Assembly (NCBI RefSeq): GCF_000413435.1
Contig: NZ_KE340326.1
Location: forward strand, 387,231-451,230
DNA: 64,000 bases
Reading direction: 5' to 3'
From: Campylobacter ureolyticus ACS-301-V-Sch3b
Lineage (GTDB): Bacteria > Campylobacterota > Campylobacteria > Campylobacterales > Campylobacteraceae
Below are positions 10,139-18,990 of the stretch, in pieces. The position numbers and the translations under genes were made by a program. The stretch's first letter is position 1. Each line of letters begins with the position of its first letter. Under the pieces are notes generated by a model, which worked only from the letters and a program-made list of their open reading frames with translations, had not been told where the DNA came from and did no database searches.

Positions 10139-11100
10139 TTTAGATCTTTTTTTATCTTTTTTTCTAACATATGTCTGTTGATTTCTTCGCCATCGCAAAT
10201 TTCATCAAATTCATTTTTATATCTTGTTTCATTTTTAACATCATAGTCGTTTATTGTTTTTATAAAATTTTTGAAATCTTCATTTTTGTATGAAAGCTCA
10301 TCAACTAGATTAAAATCTAAAATTTCCTTAAATTTTGCAGGGGCTATGATTTTGCTTTGCTCTATATTTTCACTATCAAGACTTAAAACTCCAATACCAA
10401 AACTAAGTGCTGTTTTTGTTATCAGCTCTATTAACTCTTCATCGCTTTCGTCAATATCCAAAGCAACCAAATATCCCTCATTTGCCCAACTTGAGTTACT
10501 AACAGCCTGAAAATAACACTTTCTAAAATCTGAAACAGTAAGTTTTATTTTTAATTCAAATGAATAAATTTTTATAGGGAAATTTTTAAATTTTTCTAGA
10601 AATTTATATGTAGTGTCGCTGTTAAATTCCTCAAAACTAACAGCAACCATATCAGGATATAGCCATTTATTAAAACCTTTATCGTTTTTTGGGCCTTTTC
10701 TATGATTGATTGTTTTTGGTAAAGCGTTAAAATTTGGATTTGAGTTTATAAAATATGCAAGAATACAATGTAAATCTCCCTCATTAAATTTAGTGGTTTG
10801 TGAATCATTATTTGAAGTTTTACTATTTTTCGAAGCCTGTATTTTTGCTTTAATATTAAAATGCTGATCTTTTAACATTATCAAAATTGGTCTTTCCTGC
10901 ACTTTTTTAAAAATAGTATCTGAATTATTTTTTAAATCCATATAAATATATGCACCAAAAGTAGCCCATGGTGTTTTACCTTTGAAATTTAGCTCTTCTG
11001 TAAGCCCTAAATTTTCGGCTATTTTATACATTTGACTTGGATTTAATGGCCTTTGCTCTTTTTCTAAAATTTCCTTTGCAATCTTTATAACTTTATTCAT
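10135..11100 (-). CDS. HARE-HTH protein with a PD-(D/E)XK nuclease-like domain
   Basis: A 321-residue protein of two parts. Residues 1-70 match the HARE-HTH winged helix found in ASXL proteins and in restriction endonucleases: IAKEILEKEQRPLNP, then KTPWATFGAYIYMDLK. Residues about 105-260 look like a restriction-endonuclease fold, with P149-D150, E182-x-K184 and Q198, spaced as in the PD-(D/E)XK superfamily. A nuclease acting on DNA is likely, but cutting activity and target are unknown. No methyltransferase or other restriction gene lies next to it. It sits in tight spacing between rnj and kdsD, so it is expressed with housekeeping genes. Confidence 0.72.
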   Translation of the reverse strand: MNKVIKIAKEILEKEQRPLNPSQMYKIAENLGLTEELNFKGKTPWATFGAYIYMDLKNNSDTIFKKVQERPILIMLKDQHFNIKAKIQASKNSKTSNNDSQTTKFNEGDLHCILAYFINSNPNFNALPKTINHRKGPKNDKGFNKWLYPDMVAVSFEEFNSDTTYKFLEKFKNFPIKIYSFELKIKLTVSDFRKCYFQAVSNSSWANEGYLVALDIDESDEELIELITKTALSFGIGVLSLDSENIEQSKIIAPAKFKEILDFNLVDELSYKNEDFKNFIKTINDYDVKNETRYKNEFDEICDGEEINRHMLEKKIKKDLK

Positions 11101-11111
11101 ATTAACTCCTT

Positions 11112-13127
11112 TTAAACTAGATAAATTACAGGAACAATTGTAGGATACTTTTTAAGACGTCTAAAGATATGCTTTCTTATGGCTTGTCTTATTTGATTTT
11201 CTAAAGCCCTTTGATCTCCTAAAAGCTCATTTTTTAAATTACTTAGAAACTGTATTAAAACAAGTTCCATATCTTTTGCAAAGGCTCTTTGTTCTTTTGC
11301 ATTAACAACTCCATAAGTTATAACTCTTGTTTTTACAAGCTTTTTATTTGCTTGATCAACTTGAGCGATAACCATTACAACACCAGCATCCGCTAAATTT
11401 TGACGATGTTTTACCATATCATCTGAGATTTCTTTGTTTATCTGATTGTCGACAAAAATTTTGCCAGTTTTTACAGTTTTTACTCTTTTTATATATCCAC
11501 TTGTAACCTCAACTTGATCACCATCACTCATCAAATAGATATTTCTCTCATCAACACCGCACTCAATGGCTGTTTTAGAGTGCTTTTCTATATGATTATA
11601 CTCCCCATGAACAGGCAAGAAAAACTTAGGCTTTGTAAGACGAAGCATGAGCTTTTGTTCTTCTTGTGCAGCGTGACCTGAGACATGAATCTCACTAAAA
11701 TCTTGATACGCAACTTTTGCACCACTTTTTAAAAGATAGTTTAAGATATTTGAAACACTCGCCTCATTTCCAGGGATTGCTTTAGCTGAGATAATAATTT
11801 GATCGCTTGGCTTTATCTTGATATATTTATGCTCATCCGTTGCCATTCTATATAGTGCACTCATAGTCTCGCCCTGACTTCCTGTTGTTACTATTAAAAC
11901 CTCGTTATCAGGGTATTTTCCAACTTCGTTTGCATCTATAAAAATTTCCTTTGAAAGATCAATATATCCAAGCTCCATAGCAGTAAATAAATTTCTCTCC
12001 ATTGATCTTCCAATAACACAAATTTTTCTATTGTGTTTTAGCCCATGTTCAATAGCTTGATAAATTCTATGGACATTTGAGCTAAATGTGCTCATTATAA
12101 CTCTTCCTTTTGACTTGGAAAATATCTCATCAAAGGTCTTTCCAACTGTTTTTTCACTCTTTGTAATGCCATCTCTATGAGAATTTGTGCTATCACTCAT
12201 CAAAAGAAGCACCCCTTTTTCTCCATATTCTGCTAAGCGCCCTAAATCAGTCGGATAACCATCGATTGGTGTGTGATCTATCTTAAAATCCCCTGTGTGG
12301 ATGATAGTGCCAGCTTCTGTTTTTATAGCAAGGGCTGAAGCATCAATTATGGAGTGAGTGATATGTATCCATTCGACATCAAAATCGCCTATTTTATAGA
12401 CTTTTCTTTTTTCTACTGGTCTGAAAAGTGCTCTTTTTACCTTTAAGCCATGCTCTTCAAATTTATTTGATATCATTCCAAGACAAAGTGGCGTAGCATA
12501 AATTGGATAGTCAAACTCTTTATAAAAATATGGCATTGCGCCGATGTGATCTTCATGCGCGTGAGTTATAATTACAGCTTTAATTTTGTCTTTTATCTTT
12601 CTTATATAGTCAAAATCAGGTATTAAAATATCAACTCCAAGCATACTTTCATTTGGAAAACTCATACCAACATCAACTATAATGGCACTTGTATTTGTCT
12701 CAAAAATAGTGATATTTCCACCTATTTCACCAAGACCACCAAGCGGAGTTATGCGGATCTTAGAATTTGATTTAAAAAATCTTAAAGGATTTAGCCTTTC
12801 ATCGTGAACTTTTTTGTTTGCGATGATTGCTTTTTCCATCTCTTTTTGCCAATTTTCATTGCCGTTTAAACATCTAGAAATATTTGATTTTTTTCGTCTT
12901 TTTGACTGAGTTTTTTTAGGAGTTTCTTTTTCGCCTATGCCTGATTCTTTTTGAAGATTTTTCTTTCGGTTTGCATAGCGATTTGTCTTTTTAAAACCGT
13001 TTTGCCTACTTGTTTGTTGATTTTGATTGTTTTCTTTTTTTACACCGTTATTGTTTTTGTTATTTGAATCATTTGGATAGCTGTTTTGGGTGCTTTTATT
13101 GTCTGCACTATTTTGATTTTTTTCCAT
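11112..13127 (-). CDS. rnj: ribonuclease J
   Basis: An endo- and 5'-3' exoribonuclease of mRNA decay and rRNA maturation. The 671 residues have a metallo-beta-lactamase core with THAHEDHIGAMPY (H189, H191, D193, H194), a beta-CASP domain and the later HVSGHA and HGEYNHI motifs. The first 120 residues are a basic, Asn/Gln/Lys-rich, probably disordered extension. Such an extension is known in the Helicobacter enzyme, where RNase J works with the helicase RhpA. The start overlaps the end of ksgA by 20 bases and the stop is 11 bases from the nuclease gene that follows. Confidence 0.95.
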   Translation of the reverse strand: MEKNQNSADNKSTQNSYPNDSNNKNNNGVKKENNQNQQTSRQNGFKKTNRYANRKKNLQKESGIGEKETPKKTQSKRRKKSNISRCLNGNENWQKEMEKAIIANKKVHDERLNPLRFFKSNSKIRITPLGGLGEIGGNITIFETNTSAIIVDVGMSFPNESMLGVDILIPDFDYIRKIKDKIKAVIITHAHEDHIGAMPYFYKEFDYPIYATPLCLGMISNKFEEHGLKVKRALFRPVEKRKVYKIGDFDVEWIHITHSIIDASALAIKTEAGTIIHTGDFKIDHTPIDGYPTDLGRLAEYGEKGVLLLMSDSTNSHRDGITKSEKTVGKTFDEIFSKSKGRVIMSTFSSNVHRIYQAIEHGLKHNRKICVIGRSMERNLFTAMELGYIDLSKEIFIDANEVGKYPDNEVLIVTTGSQGETMSALYRMATDEHKYIKIKPSDQIIISAKAIPGNEASVSNILNYLLKSGAKVAYQDFSEIHVSGHAAQEEQKLMLRLTKPKFFLPVHGEYNHIEKHSKTAIECGVDERNIYLMSDGDQVEVTSGYIKRVKTVKTGKIFVDNQINKEISDDMVKHRQNLADAGVVMVIAQVDQANKKLVKTRVITYGVVNAKEQRAFAKDMELVLIQFLSNLKNELLGDQRALENQIRQAIRKHIFRRLKKYPTIVPVIYLV

Positions 13128-13917
13128 TTTTCACCTTTAAATAATTAAAAATTTTTACTATTAAGGTGTTATTTAATTGATGAGCTCTTAAATTTCTATC
13201 TAAATTCAACTCTTCAAAGCATTTTTCTAAAATCTCTTTATCAATCTCAGAGCTTAAATTTTTAAAAAGCGTTTTTCTAGGACTTAAAAAACAGGTTTTT
13301 AAAAAATCTTTATAAGATTCATAGTTGATTTTATCAAGCTCATTAAAATTATCAAATTTATTAAATTTTACAACGCTTGACATAACCTTTGGTTCTGGTT
13401 CAAAGCTACTTGGAGGCACATCAAACAAAGTTTTTATCTCTCCGTTTAAGCCAGTTATTAAACTAAGCGAATTTGAACCACCAAAGCCACAAAATTTCAA
13501 GGCAACTTCACGCTGGATCATAACTATAAATCCTAAGCAATTTGGATCATCTATTGCTTTTAGCATGATATTTGTCGCCACATAATATGGCAAATTTGCA
13601 ACTAAAAAATAGCTCTTACAACTTATTAAATTCCAATGATGCAAAGCATCGCCAAGCGTTAAGATCAATTTTTCTTCATCGATTTCTTTTTTAAAAGTTT
13701 GATTTAAAATTTTAAAAAGATCTTCATCAATTTCATAACTTTTAACTTTTGAAATTTCTAACAATTTCTTAGTTAAATCACCTAAGCCAGCCCCAATTTC
13801 GACCAAATCGCAATCTTTGGCACTAAAAATATCTTTGGGAATCGCTTGGATGATCTTATCAAGAACCACGCTATCTTTTAGGAAATTTTGTCCGAATTTC
13901 TTTTTTGCCTTTATCAT
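13108..13917 (-). CDS. ksgA: 16S rRNA dimethyladenosine transferase
   Basis: Dimethylates two adjacent adenosines near the 3' end of 16S rRNA during ribosome assembly. It shows the N-terminal KKKFGQNFL motif, the SAM-binding VEIGAGLGDLT and the catalytic NLPYY. A TTG ten codons upstream also opens the frame, but I choose the ATG at 13915-13917 because MIKAKKKFGQNFL is the family's normal N-terminus. The product is then 269 residues. It is the first gene of the operon with rnj, the nuclease gene, kdsD and rluB, and is divergent from hisF. Confidence 0.93.
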   Translation of the reverse strand: MIKAKKKFGQNFLKDSVVLDKIIQAIPKDIFSAKDCDLVEIGAGLGDLTKKLLEISKVKSYEIDEDLFKILNQTFKKEIDEEKLILTLGDALHHWNLISCKSYFLVANLPYYVATNIMLKAIDDPNCLGFIVMIQREVALKFCGFGGSNSLSLITGLNGEIKTLFDVPPSSFEPEPKVMSSVVKFNKFDNFNELDKINYESYKDFLKTCFLSPRKTLFKNLSSEIDKEILEKCFEELNLDRNLRAHQLNNTLIVKIFNYLKVKNGKKSK

Positions 13918-14006
13918 CAAAAGATTATAACTAAAAAAAACTAACAAAGCTACACATTAGAAAAATTTTGATAAAATAACACTCTATTTTAATACAAAGG
14001 CAAAAG

Positions 14007-14747
14007 ATGAAAAAGATAATTCCTTGTCTTGACACAAACAAAGGCAGAGTTGTAAAAGGTGTAAATTTTGTAAATTTAGTCGATGTCGGAGATCCTGTAG
14101 AAATAGCTCAGTTTTATGAAAAAGAAGGCGCTGATGAGCTTTGCTTTTTAGATATAACTGCAACTAATGAAAATAGAAAAACAACAGTCGAGCTTGCTAA
14201 AAAAGTAGCAAATTCTATAAAAATTCCACTAATTGTTGGCGGTGGAATAAAGACAATTGATGATATAAAAGCACTTTTAGATGCTGGTGTAAGCAAGGTT
14301 AGCATAAACTCAGCAGCCATAAAAACACCTAGTTTAATCAATGAAGCAGCTAAGGAATTTAACTCATTAATTGTGGCAATAGATGTAAAAAAAGTAAATA
14401 ATAATTACAATGTTTTTATAAATGGTGGCGAAGTTGATAGCGGCAAAGAGGCTTTAAAATGGGCTTTAGAAGTTCAAGATAGAGGTGCAGCAGAAATTCT
14501 TCCAACATCTATGGATAGAGATGGAGTAACTAACGGATATGATTTAGAAATAACAGGTTTGTTAGCAAAAGAGTTAAATATCCCAGTTATTGCAAGTGGT
14601 GGTGCTGGAAAAATGAGTGACTTTTTAGATGCTTTTAAGGTTGGAGTTGATTCGGCTTTGGCAGCTTCAGTATTTCACTTTGGAACAATTCGCATAAATG
14701 AGTTGAAAAAATATCTTTTAGAAAATGGTATAAAGGTTAGAATTTAA
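14007..14747 (+). CDS. hisF: imidazole glycerol phosphate synthase, cyclase subunit HisF
   Basis: A TIM-barrel enzyme of histidine biosynthesis. It condenses PRFAR with ammonia supplied by HisH to give imidazole glycerol phosphate and AICAR. The two catalytic aspartates are present at D9 (in IIPCLD) and D126 (in VAIDVK), along with the phosphate-binding VGGGI and ASGGAG loops. The length of 246 residues is a little short but normal for the family. No other his gene is nearby, so the pathway is scattered. Its TAA stop overlaps the ATG of the next gene. Confidence 0.95.
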   Translation: MKKIIPCLDTNKGRVVKGVNFVNLVDVGDPVEIAQFYEKEGADELCFLDITATNENRKTTVELAKKVANSIKIPLIVGGGIKTIDDIKALLDAGVSKVSINSAAIKTPSLINEAAKEFNSLIVAIDVKKVNNNYNVFINGGEVDSGKEALKWALEVQDRGAAEILPTSMDRDGVTNGYDLEITGLLAKELNIPVIASGGAGKMSDFLDAFKVGVDSALAASVFHFGTIRINELKKYLLENGIKVRI

Positions 14748-15319
14748 TGACTAACTTGTTAGTTTGTGCAGGAAAAAGTGAGAGCTTCGAATTTGCTCAA
14801 AGTATTGGAATTGGGCTAATACAAAGCGCTATAAAACTAACTAACATACTAACAAAAAAATCTATAGAAGACGATTTACCAAAACAAATCGTCTTCGTTG
14901 GAACTGCTGGAATTTATAAAAAAGGTGAAATTTTAGAAATCTATGAAAGTTCTAAAGCTTCAAATTTAGAAATTTCTAGGCTTTTAAATTTGTCGTATTC
15001 TCCTTTAAATTTAGAAAATCCACTAAATGTTTCACGTGAAACATCACTAACAAACAGTTCAAATATTGTTATAAACTCATCAAATTTCATAACACAAGAT
15101 AAAAATTTAGCGGCAAAATTTTATGAAAATGGTTTTGATTTAGAAAATATGGAGTTTTATTCTGTTTTAAGTGTAGCAAATTTTTTTAAAATTAAGTGCA
15201 AAGCAGTAGTTTGTACTACAAATTTTTGTGATGAAAATGCTCATGAAATGTTTATAAAAAACCATGATGCAGCAAAAGAAAAATTAAAAATATATATGAA
15301 AGAAAAAGGGTTGATTTGA
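14747..15319 (+). CDS. nucleoside phosphorylase/nucleosidase-superfamily protein
   Basis: A 190-residue protein, short for the purine nucleoside phosphorylase / MTA-SAH nucleosidase superfamily but with some of its marks. These are an N-terminal [10 protein letters not shown] strand, VFVGTAGIY in the middle, and the substrate-side pattern [14 protein letters not shown] near residue 140, where the superfamily has a Met-Glu ribose contact. Substrate is unknown, and it may have lost activity. It overlaps hisF and rlmN by one to four bases, so it belongs to their operon. Codons 94-99 carry an exact parS site read as NVSRET. Confidence 0.6.
   Translation: MTNLLVCAGKSESFEFAQSIGIGLIQSAIKLTNILTKKSIEDDLPKQIVFVGTAGIYKKGEILEIYESSKASNLEISRLLNLSYSPLNLENPLNVSRETSLTNSSNIVINSSNFITQDKNLAAKFYENGFDLENMEFYSVLSVANFFKIKCKAVVCTTNFCDENAHEMFIKNHDAAKEKLKIYMKEKGLI
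15028..15043. promoter_or_regulatory. parS: parS site 1 (ParB binding site)
   Basis: An exact 16-base TGTTTCACGTGAAACA, the canonical bacterial parS. It lies inside the nucleosidase-like gene and is one of two in the window. ParB would load here to organise and segregate the origin region; dnaA is about 42 kb away. No parA or parB gene is in the window. Confidence 0.9.
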
Positions 15320-16380
15320 AAAATTTACTTGATTTTACAAAAGATGAACTCGGTGAATTTGTAAAACCAGCTTTTAGAGCTAAACAAATTTATGAATGGA
15401 TTTACAAAAAAAATGTTGATAGCTTTGATGAAATGTTAAATTTACCAAAAGATTTAAGGCAAGATTTAAGCCAAAATTTTTATTTTGATCCACTAAAAGT
15501 TGTAAAATCTGAAAAAAGTAAAGATGGAAGTATTAAATATCTTTTTGCATTAAAAGATGGAAAAACTATAGAAAGCGTTTTGCTTCCAATGAAAGATGAG
15601 GAAAGAGCTGATGATGGCAAAATTGTAAGTCATGCCAGATACACTGTCTGTGTTAGCTCGCAAGTCGGATGCAAAATGGGTTGTAGTTTTTGCCTAACGG
15701 CCAAAGGTGGGTTTGTCAGAAACTTGACTGCCGGTGAAATTGTAGAACAAGTTCATTTTATAAAAAAGATTAATAAAATTCCATATGAAAGACGTGTAAA
15801 TATTGTTTATATGGGAATGGGCGAACCTCTTAATAATCTTGAAAATGTTGCAAAAGCTATTAAAATTTTTACCGACAATGACGGACTTGCAATCTCGCCA
15901 AGAAGACAGACAGTAAGCACAAGTGGACTTAGCTCACAAATAAAAAAGCTTGGAGAGATGAATTTGGGAGTTTTATTGGCAATATCACTTCATGCAGTAA
16001 ATGATGAGTTAAGACAAGAGCTTATGCCAATAAATAAGGCTTATAATATAGCTTCCATAATGGATGCCATAAGAGAGTTTCCTAGTGATATGAGAAAAAG
16101 AGTGATGTTTGAATATCTAATGATGCACAGCGTAAATGATAGTCTAAAAGATGCAAAAACTTTAGTAAAATTACTTCATGGTATAAAGGCAAAGGTAAAT
16201 TTAATCTATTTTAACCCACACGAAGGCAGCATTTATAAACGTCCGTTAAAAGAAAATATGGAAAAATTCCGTGATTTTTTACAAAGCAAAAGTGTAACTT
16301 GCACTATAAGAGAGTCAAAAGGAATTGACATAAGTGCGGCTTGTGGACAACTAAAAGAACGAAGTGAAAATAAAATATAA
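15316..16380 (+). CDS. rlmN: dual-specificity 23S rRNA / tRNA adenine-C2 methyltransferase RlmN
   Basis: A radical SAM enzyme that methylates C2 of an adenosine in 23S rRNA and in some tRNAs. The iron-sulfur ligands C119, C123 and C126 sit in CKMGCSFC, the GMGEPLNN motif is present, and the conserved C-terminal catalytic Cys is in AACGQL. The length, 354 residues, is normal. The start is a TTG overlapping the preceding stop codon, and the upstream AAAAAGG serves as ribosome binding site inside the previous gene. Confidence 0.95.
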   Translation: MKNLLDFTKDELGEFVKPAFRAKQIYEWIYKKNVDSFDEMLNLPKDLRQDLSQNFYFDPLKVVKSEKSKDGSIKYLFALKDGKTIESVLLPMKDEERADDGKIVSHARYTVCVSSQVGCKMGCSFCLTAKGGFVRNLTAGEIVEQVHFIKKINKIPYERRVNIVYMGMGEPLNNLENVAKAIKIFTDNDGLAISPRRQTVSTSGLSSQIKKLGEMNLGVLLAISLHAVNDELRQELMPINKAYNIASIMDAIREFPSDMRKRVMFEYLMMHSVNDSLKDAKTLVKLLHGIKAKVNLIYFNPHEGSIYKRPLKENMEKFRDFLQSKSVTCTIRESKGIDISAACGQLKERSENKI

Positions 16381-16400
16381 AAAAATAAAAGGGAAAAAAA

Positions 16401-16505
16401 TTGACAAAATTAGATTTAATAGAGATTATTTTTATAACTATTGTTTTGATTTTAGGCTTTGGTCTTATGATTAAAGTGATATTATCTGAAAACAAAGATG
16501 AGTAA
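16401..16505 (+). CDS. 34-residue single-pass membrane peptide
   Basis: A short frame 20 bases after rlmN. It has an AAAAGGG ribosome binding site, a TTG start (the same start type as rlmN) and a TAA stop. The product has a short charged lead MTKLDLIE, one hydrophobic helix of about 20 residues, and a charged tail ending SENKDE. A hairpin follows immediately. Spacing, ribosome binding site and membrane-like composition support a real gene, but I know of no function. Confidence 0.55.
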   Translation: MTKLDLIEIIFITIVLILGFGLMIKVILSENKDE

Positions 16506-16531
16506 ATTTTACTAACAAAAGTTAGTAAAAT
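16506..16531. terminator. hairpin between convergent genes
   Basis: ATTTTACTAAC at 16506-16516 pairs perfectly with GTTAGTAAAAT at 16521-16531 around an AAAA loop. The stem is AT-rich and neither side has a long T tail, so it may work weakly in both directions, ending the rlmN transcript. Confidence 0.5.
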
Positions 16532-16618
16532 TGTATAAAATACAAACTTATTTTGATAGATATTGCTCAAAGTATTCTAACAAAATAAATAGTTATTGTT
16601 ACTTTACCATTTCCAAAT

Positions 16619-17527
16619 TTAATAAAATCCTATTAGTTTTTCAAATTCATTTTTTGCATCGAAATTACTTTTAATATTATAAGTTTTTCCATTAAACTCA
16701 AATTCTAAACTTTCTGAGTGAAGTAAAAGTCTTTTGGCTCCAGTGATTTTTACCCTACTTTCAACACTTATTTTTTCATCTAAAAAATCACTAGCGAACT
16801 CATCACTAACTCCATAAAGTGCATCTCCAACTATTGGATGTTTCACGTGAAACAATTGCACTCGTATCTGGTGCTGACGCCCTGTTTTTGGGATACATTT
16901 TAAAAGCGTAAAGCCTATTTTTTCATAAATTTGAACTATTTCAAACTCGGTCTTTGCAAATTTTCCACTAGTTTGGACATACATTTTATTTTTTAAACTC
17001 GTGGCTGTTTTATCGGTATTTAAAAAATTTTCTACTGTAAAATTTTTTTCAACAATGCCTTTAACTATAGCAAAATATGTTTTTTTTATTTCTAAATTTT
17101 GAAATTTAAGTTTAAGTTCTTTTTCAATGGTTTTATTTTTAGCCACGAGTAAAACTCCACTTGTTTCTTTATCTAGTCTATGTGCCACACTTGCATCTCG
17201 CCCAAATTTTGACCAAATTTCATCATTCATAGAGTAGTTTGAGTTTCTTCCATTTGGATGAGTTAAAACTCCACTTGGCTTATCAAATGCCACCAAAATT
17301 TCATCTTCAAAAATAGGCTCTAAACCCTTTGGCTCACACTCATAATCGATTAAAAAAACATCTCCATTTAAAATTTGATTTTTAGATATAACAATTTCAT
17401 CAAGGTTAAAAAGTCGCTTTTTATCTATAAGTTTTTGAGCTTGACTCATCTTATAACCTAAATTTAGTAAAATTTGATAAGCTTTTTCACCATTGACAAA
17501 AGCTATTTTTTTCATAATATAAGGCAA
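16619..17527 (-). CDS. RluA-family pseudouridine synthase
   Basis: Converts uridine to pseudouridine in ribosomal or transfer RNA; the target cannot be read from sequence. The 302 residues show an S4-like N-terminus (about 15-60), the catalytic motif AHRLDKETSG with D119, and the C-terminal PKTGRQHQIRVQL motif. I keep the TTG start at 17525-17527 because a GAGGG ribosome binding site lies five bases before it; an ATG four codons on is the alternative. The coding strand carries the second parS site, read as LFHVKH near residue 227. Confidence 0.88.
   Translation of the reverse strand: MPYIMKKIAFVNGEKAYQILLNLGYKMSQAQKLIDKKRLFNLDEIVISKNQILNGDVFLIDYECEPKGLEPIFEDEILVAFDKPSGVLTHPNGRNSNYSMNDEIWSKFGRDASVAHRLDKETSGVLLVAKNKTIEKELKLKFQNLEIKKTYFAIVKGIVEKNFTVENFLNTDKTATSLKNKMYVQTSGKFAKTEFEIVQIYEKIGFTLLKCIPKTGRQHQIRVQLFHVKHPIVGDALYGVSDEFASDFLDEKISVESRVKITGAKRLLLHSESLEFEFNGKTYNIKSNFDAKNEFEKLIGFY
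16839..16854. promoter_or_regulatory. parS: parS site 2 (ParB binding site)
   Basis: A second exact TGTTTCACGTGAAACA, 1.8 kb from the first, inside the RluA-family gene. The two copies are read in different frames by their host genes (SRET-type and FHVK-type), so protein coding does not explain the shared DNA sequence. Confidence 0.9.
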
Positions 17528-17597
17528 TTTTTACCCTCTTTTTGCTAAAATGATAAATTATAACTTTATAAAAATTTTGTTTAAAAGAAGGTAAAAG

Positions 17598-18926
17598 ATG
17601 GTAGAAAGATATGCTAGAAAACAGATGAGCGACAAATGGACAATAAAAGCAAAATATGATGCTTGGCTAAAAGTTGAGTTAGCAGCTGTGAAGGCTTGGA
17701 ACAAACTTGGGCTTATAGATGATGAGTCATGCAAAAAAATTTGTGAAAATGCAAAATTCGATATAGATAGAATAGATGAGATAGAAAAAGTCACAAAGCA
17801 TGATGTTATAGCGTTTTTAACAAGCGTTAGCGAAAATTTAGGAAGTGAGAGTAGATTTTTACACTATGGCATGACTTCAAGTGACTGCATAGATACAGCT
17901 GTTGGGCTTCAGATAAAAGAGAGCTTAGAACTAATTATAGAAGATGTTAAAAACTTAAAAGAGGCGATAAAAATCCGTGCATTTGAGCATAAAAATACAC
18001 TAATGGTTGGCAGAAGTCATGGAATTCATGGCGAGCCGATAACTTTTGGGCTTGTTTTGGCGATTTGGTATGATGAGATAAATAGAAGCTTGGAGCTTTT
18101 AAATCATGCTAAAAAAGTAATTAGTGTTGGAAAAATAAGTGGAGCTATGGGAAATTTTGCTCACGCCCCGCTTGAACTTGAAGAGTTAGTTTGCGAGCAT
18201 CTAGGCTTAAGTCCAGCACCAGCTAGCAACCAAGTAATACAAAGAGATCGCTACGCACAAGTTATCTCAGCTATTGCAATTTTGGCATCAAGCTGCGAAA
18301 AAATAGCTGTTGCCATTCGCCACTACCAAAGAACAGAGGTTTATGAGTGCGAGGAGTATTTTAGTCCCGGACAAAAAGGAAGTTCTGCAATGCCTCATAA
18401 AAGAAACCCAGTTTTAAGTGAAAATGTAACCGGACTTTGCAGGGTTTTGCGAAGCTATACAATTCCTGCAATGGAAAATGTCGCCTTATGGCACGAAAGA
18501 GATATAAGCCATAGTTCAGTTGAGAGATTTATACTTCCAGATGCCTTTATAACAGCTGATTTTATGCTAAACCGCCTTACAAATTTGATTAAAAATTTAG
18601 TTGTTTATCCTGAAAATATGATGAAAAACCTAAATTTAACAGGTGGGCTTGTCTTTTCACAAAGAATTTTACTTGAACTTCCAAAAAAAGGAATTTCAAG
18701 AGAAGATGCCTATAAAATAGTTCAAAGAAATGCAATGAAAGTTTGGGCTGATTTGCAAAATGGCAAAAAAGCAATCGATGAAAACAATCACAGCCTATTT
18801 TTACAAAACTTATTAAAAGATGAAGACTTAAAAGCAAATTTAAGCGATGAAGAGATAAAGCAGTGTTTTGACTACTCATATTACACAAAAAATGTAGATC
18901 AAATTTTTAAAAGAGTCTTTGACTAG
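17598..18926 (+). CDS. purB: adenylosuccinate lyase
   Basis: Cleaves SAICAR to AICAR and adenylosuccinate to AMP in purine synthesis. The 442 residues carry the fumarase-superfamily signature SSAMPHKRNPVLSEN near residue 260, the HYGMTSSDCIDTA substrate loop near residue 85, and the catalytic histidine in GRSHGIHGEP. An AGAAGG ribosome binding site precedes the ATG. It is divergent from the pseudouridine synthase gene and stands alone before nrdA. Confidence 0.96.
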   Translation: MVERYARKQMSDKWTIKAKYDAWLKVELAAVKAWNKLGLIDDESCKKICENAKFDIDRIDEIEKVTKHDVIAFLTSVSENLGSESRFLHYGMTSSDCIDTAVGLQIKESLELIIEDVKNLKEAIKIRAFEHKNTLMVGRSHGIHGEPITFGLVLAIWYDEINRSLELLNHAKKVISVGKISGAMGNFAHAPLELEELVCEHLGLSPAPASNQVIQRDRYAQVISAIAILASSCEKIAVAIRHYQRTEVYECEEYFSPGQKGSSAMPHKRNPVLSENVTGLCRVLRSYTIPAMENVALWHERDISHSSVERFILPDAFITADFMLNRLTNLIKNLVVYPENMMKNLNLTGGLVFSQRILLELPKKGISREDAYKIVQRNAMKVWADLQNGKKAIDENNHSLFLQNLLKDEDLKANLSDEEIKQCFDYSYYTKNVDQIFKRVFD

Positions 18927-18990
18927 TAAATAATATATTTAAATTAAATTGTTAGATTACAGTAGAAATAAGAAAGGTAAAAGAGAGCAG

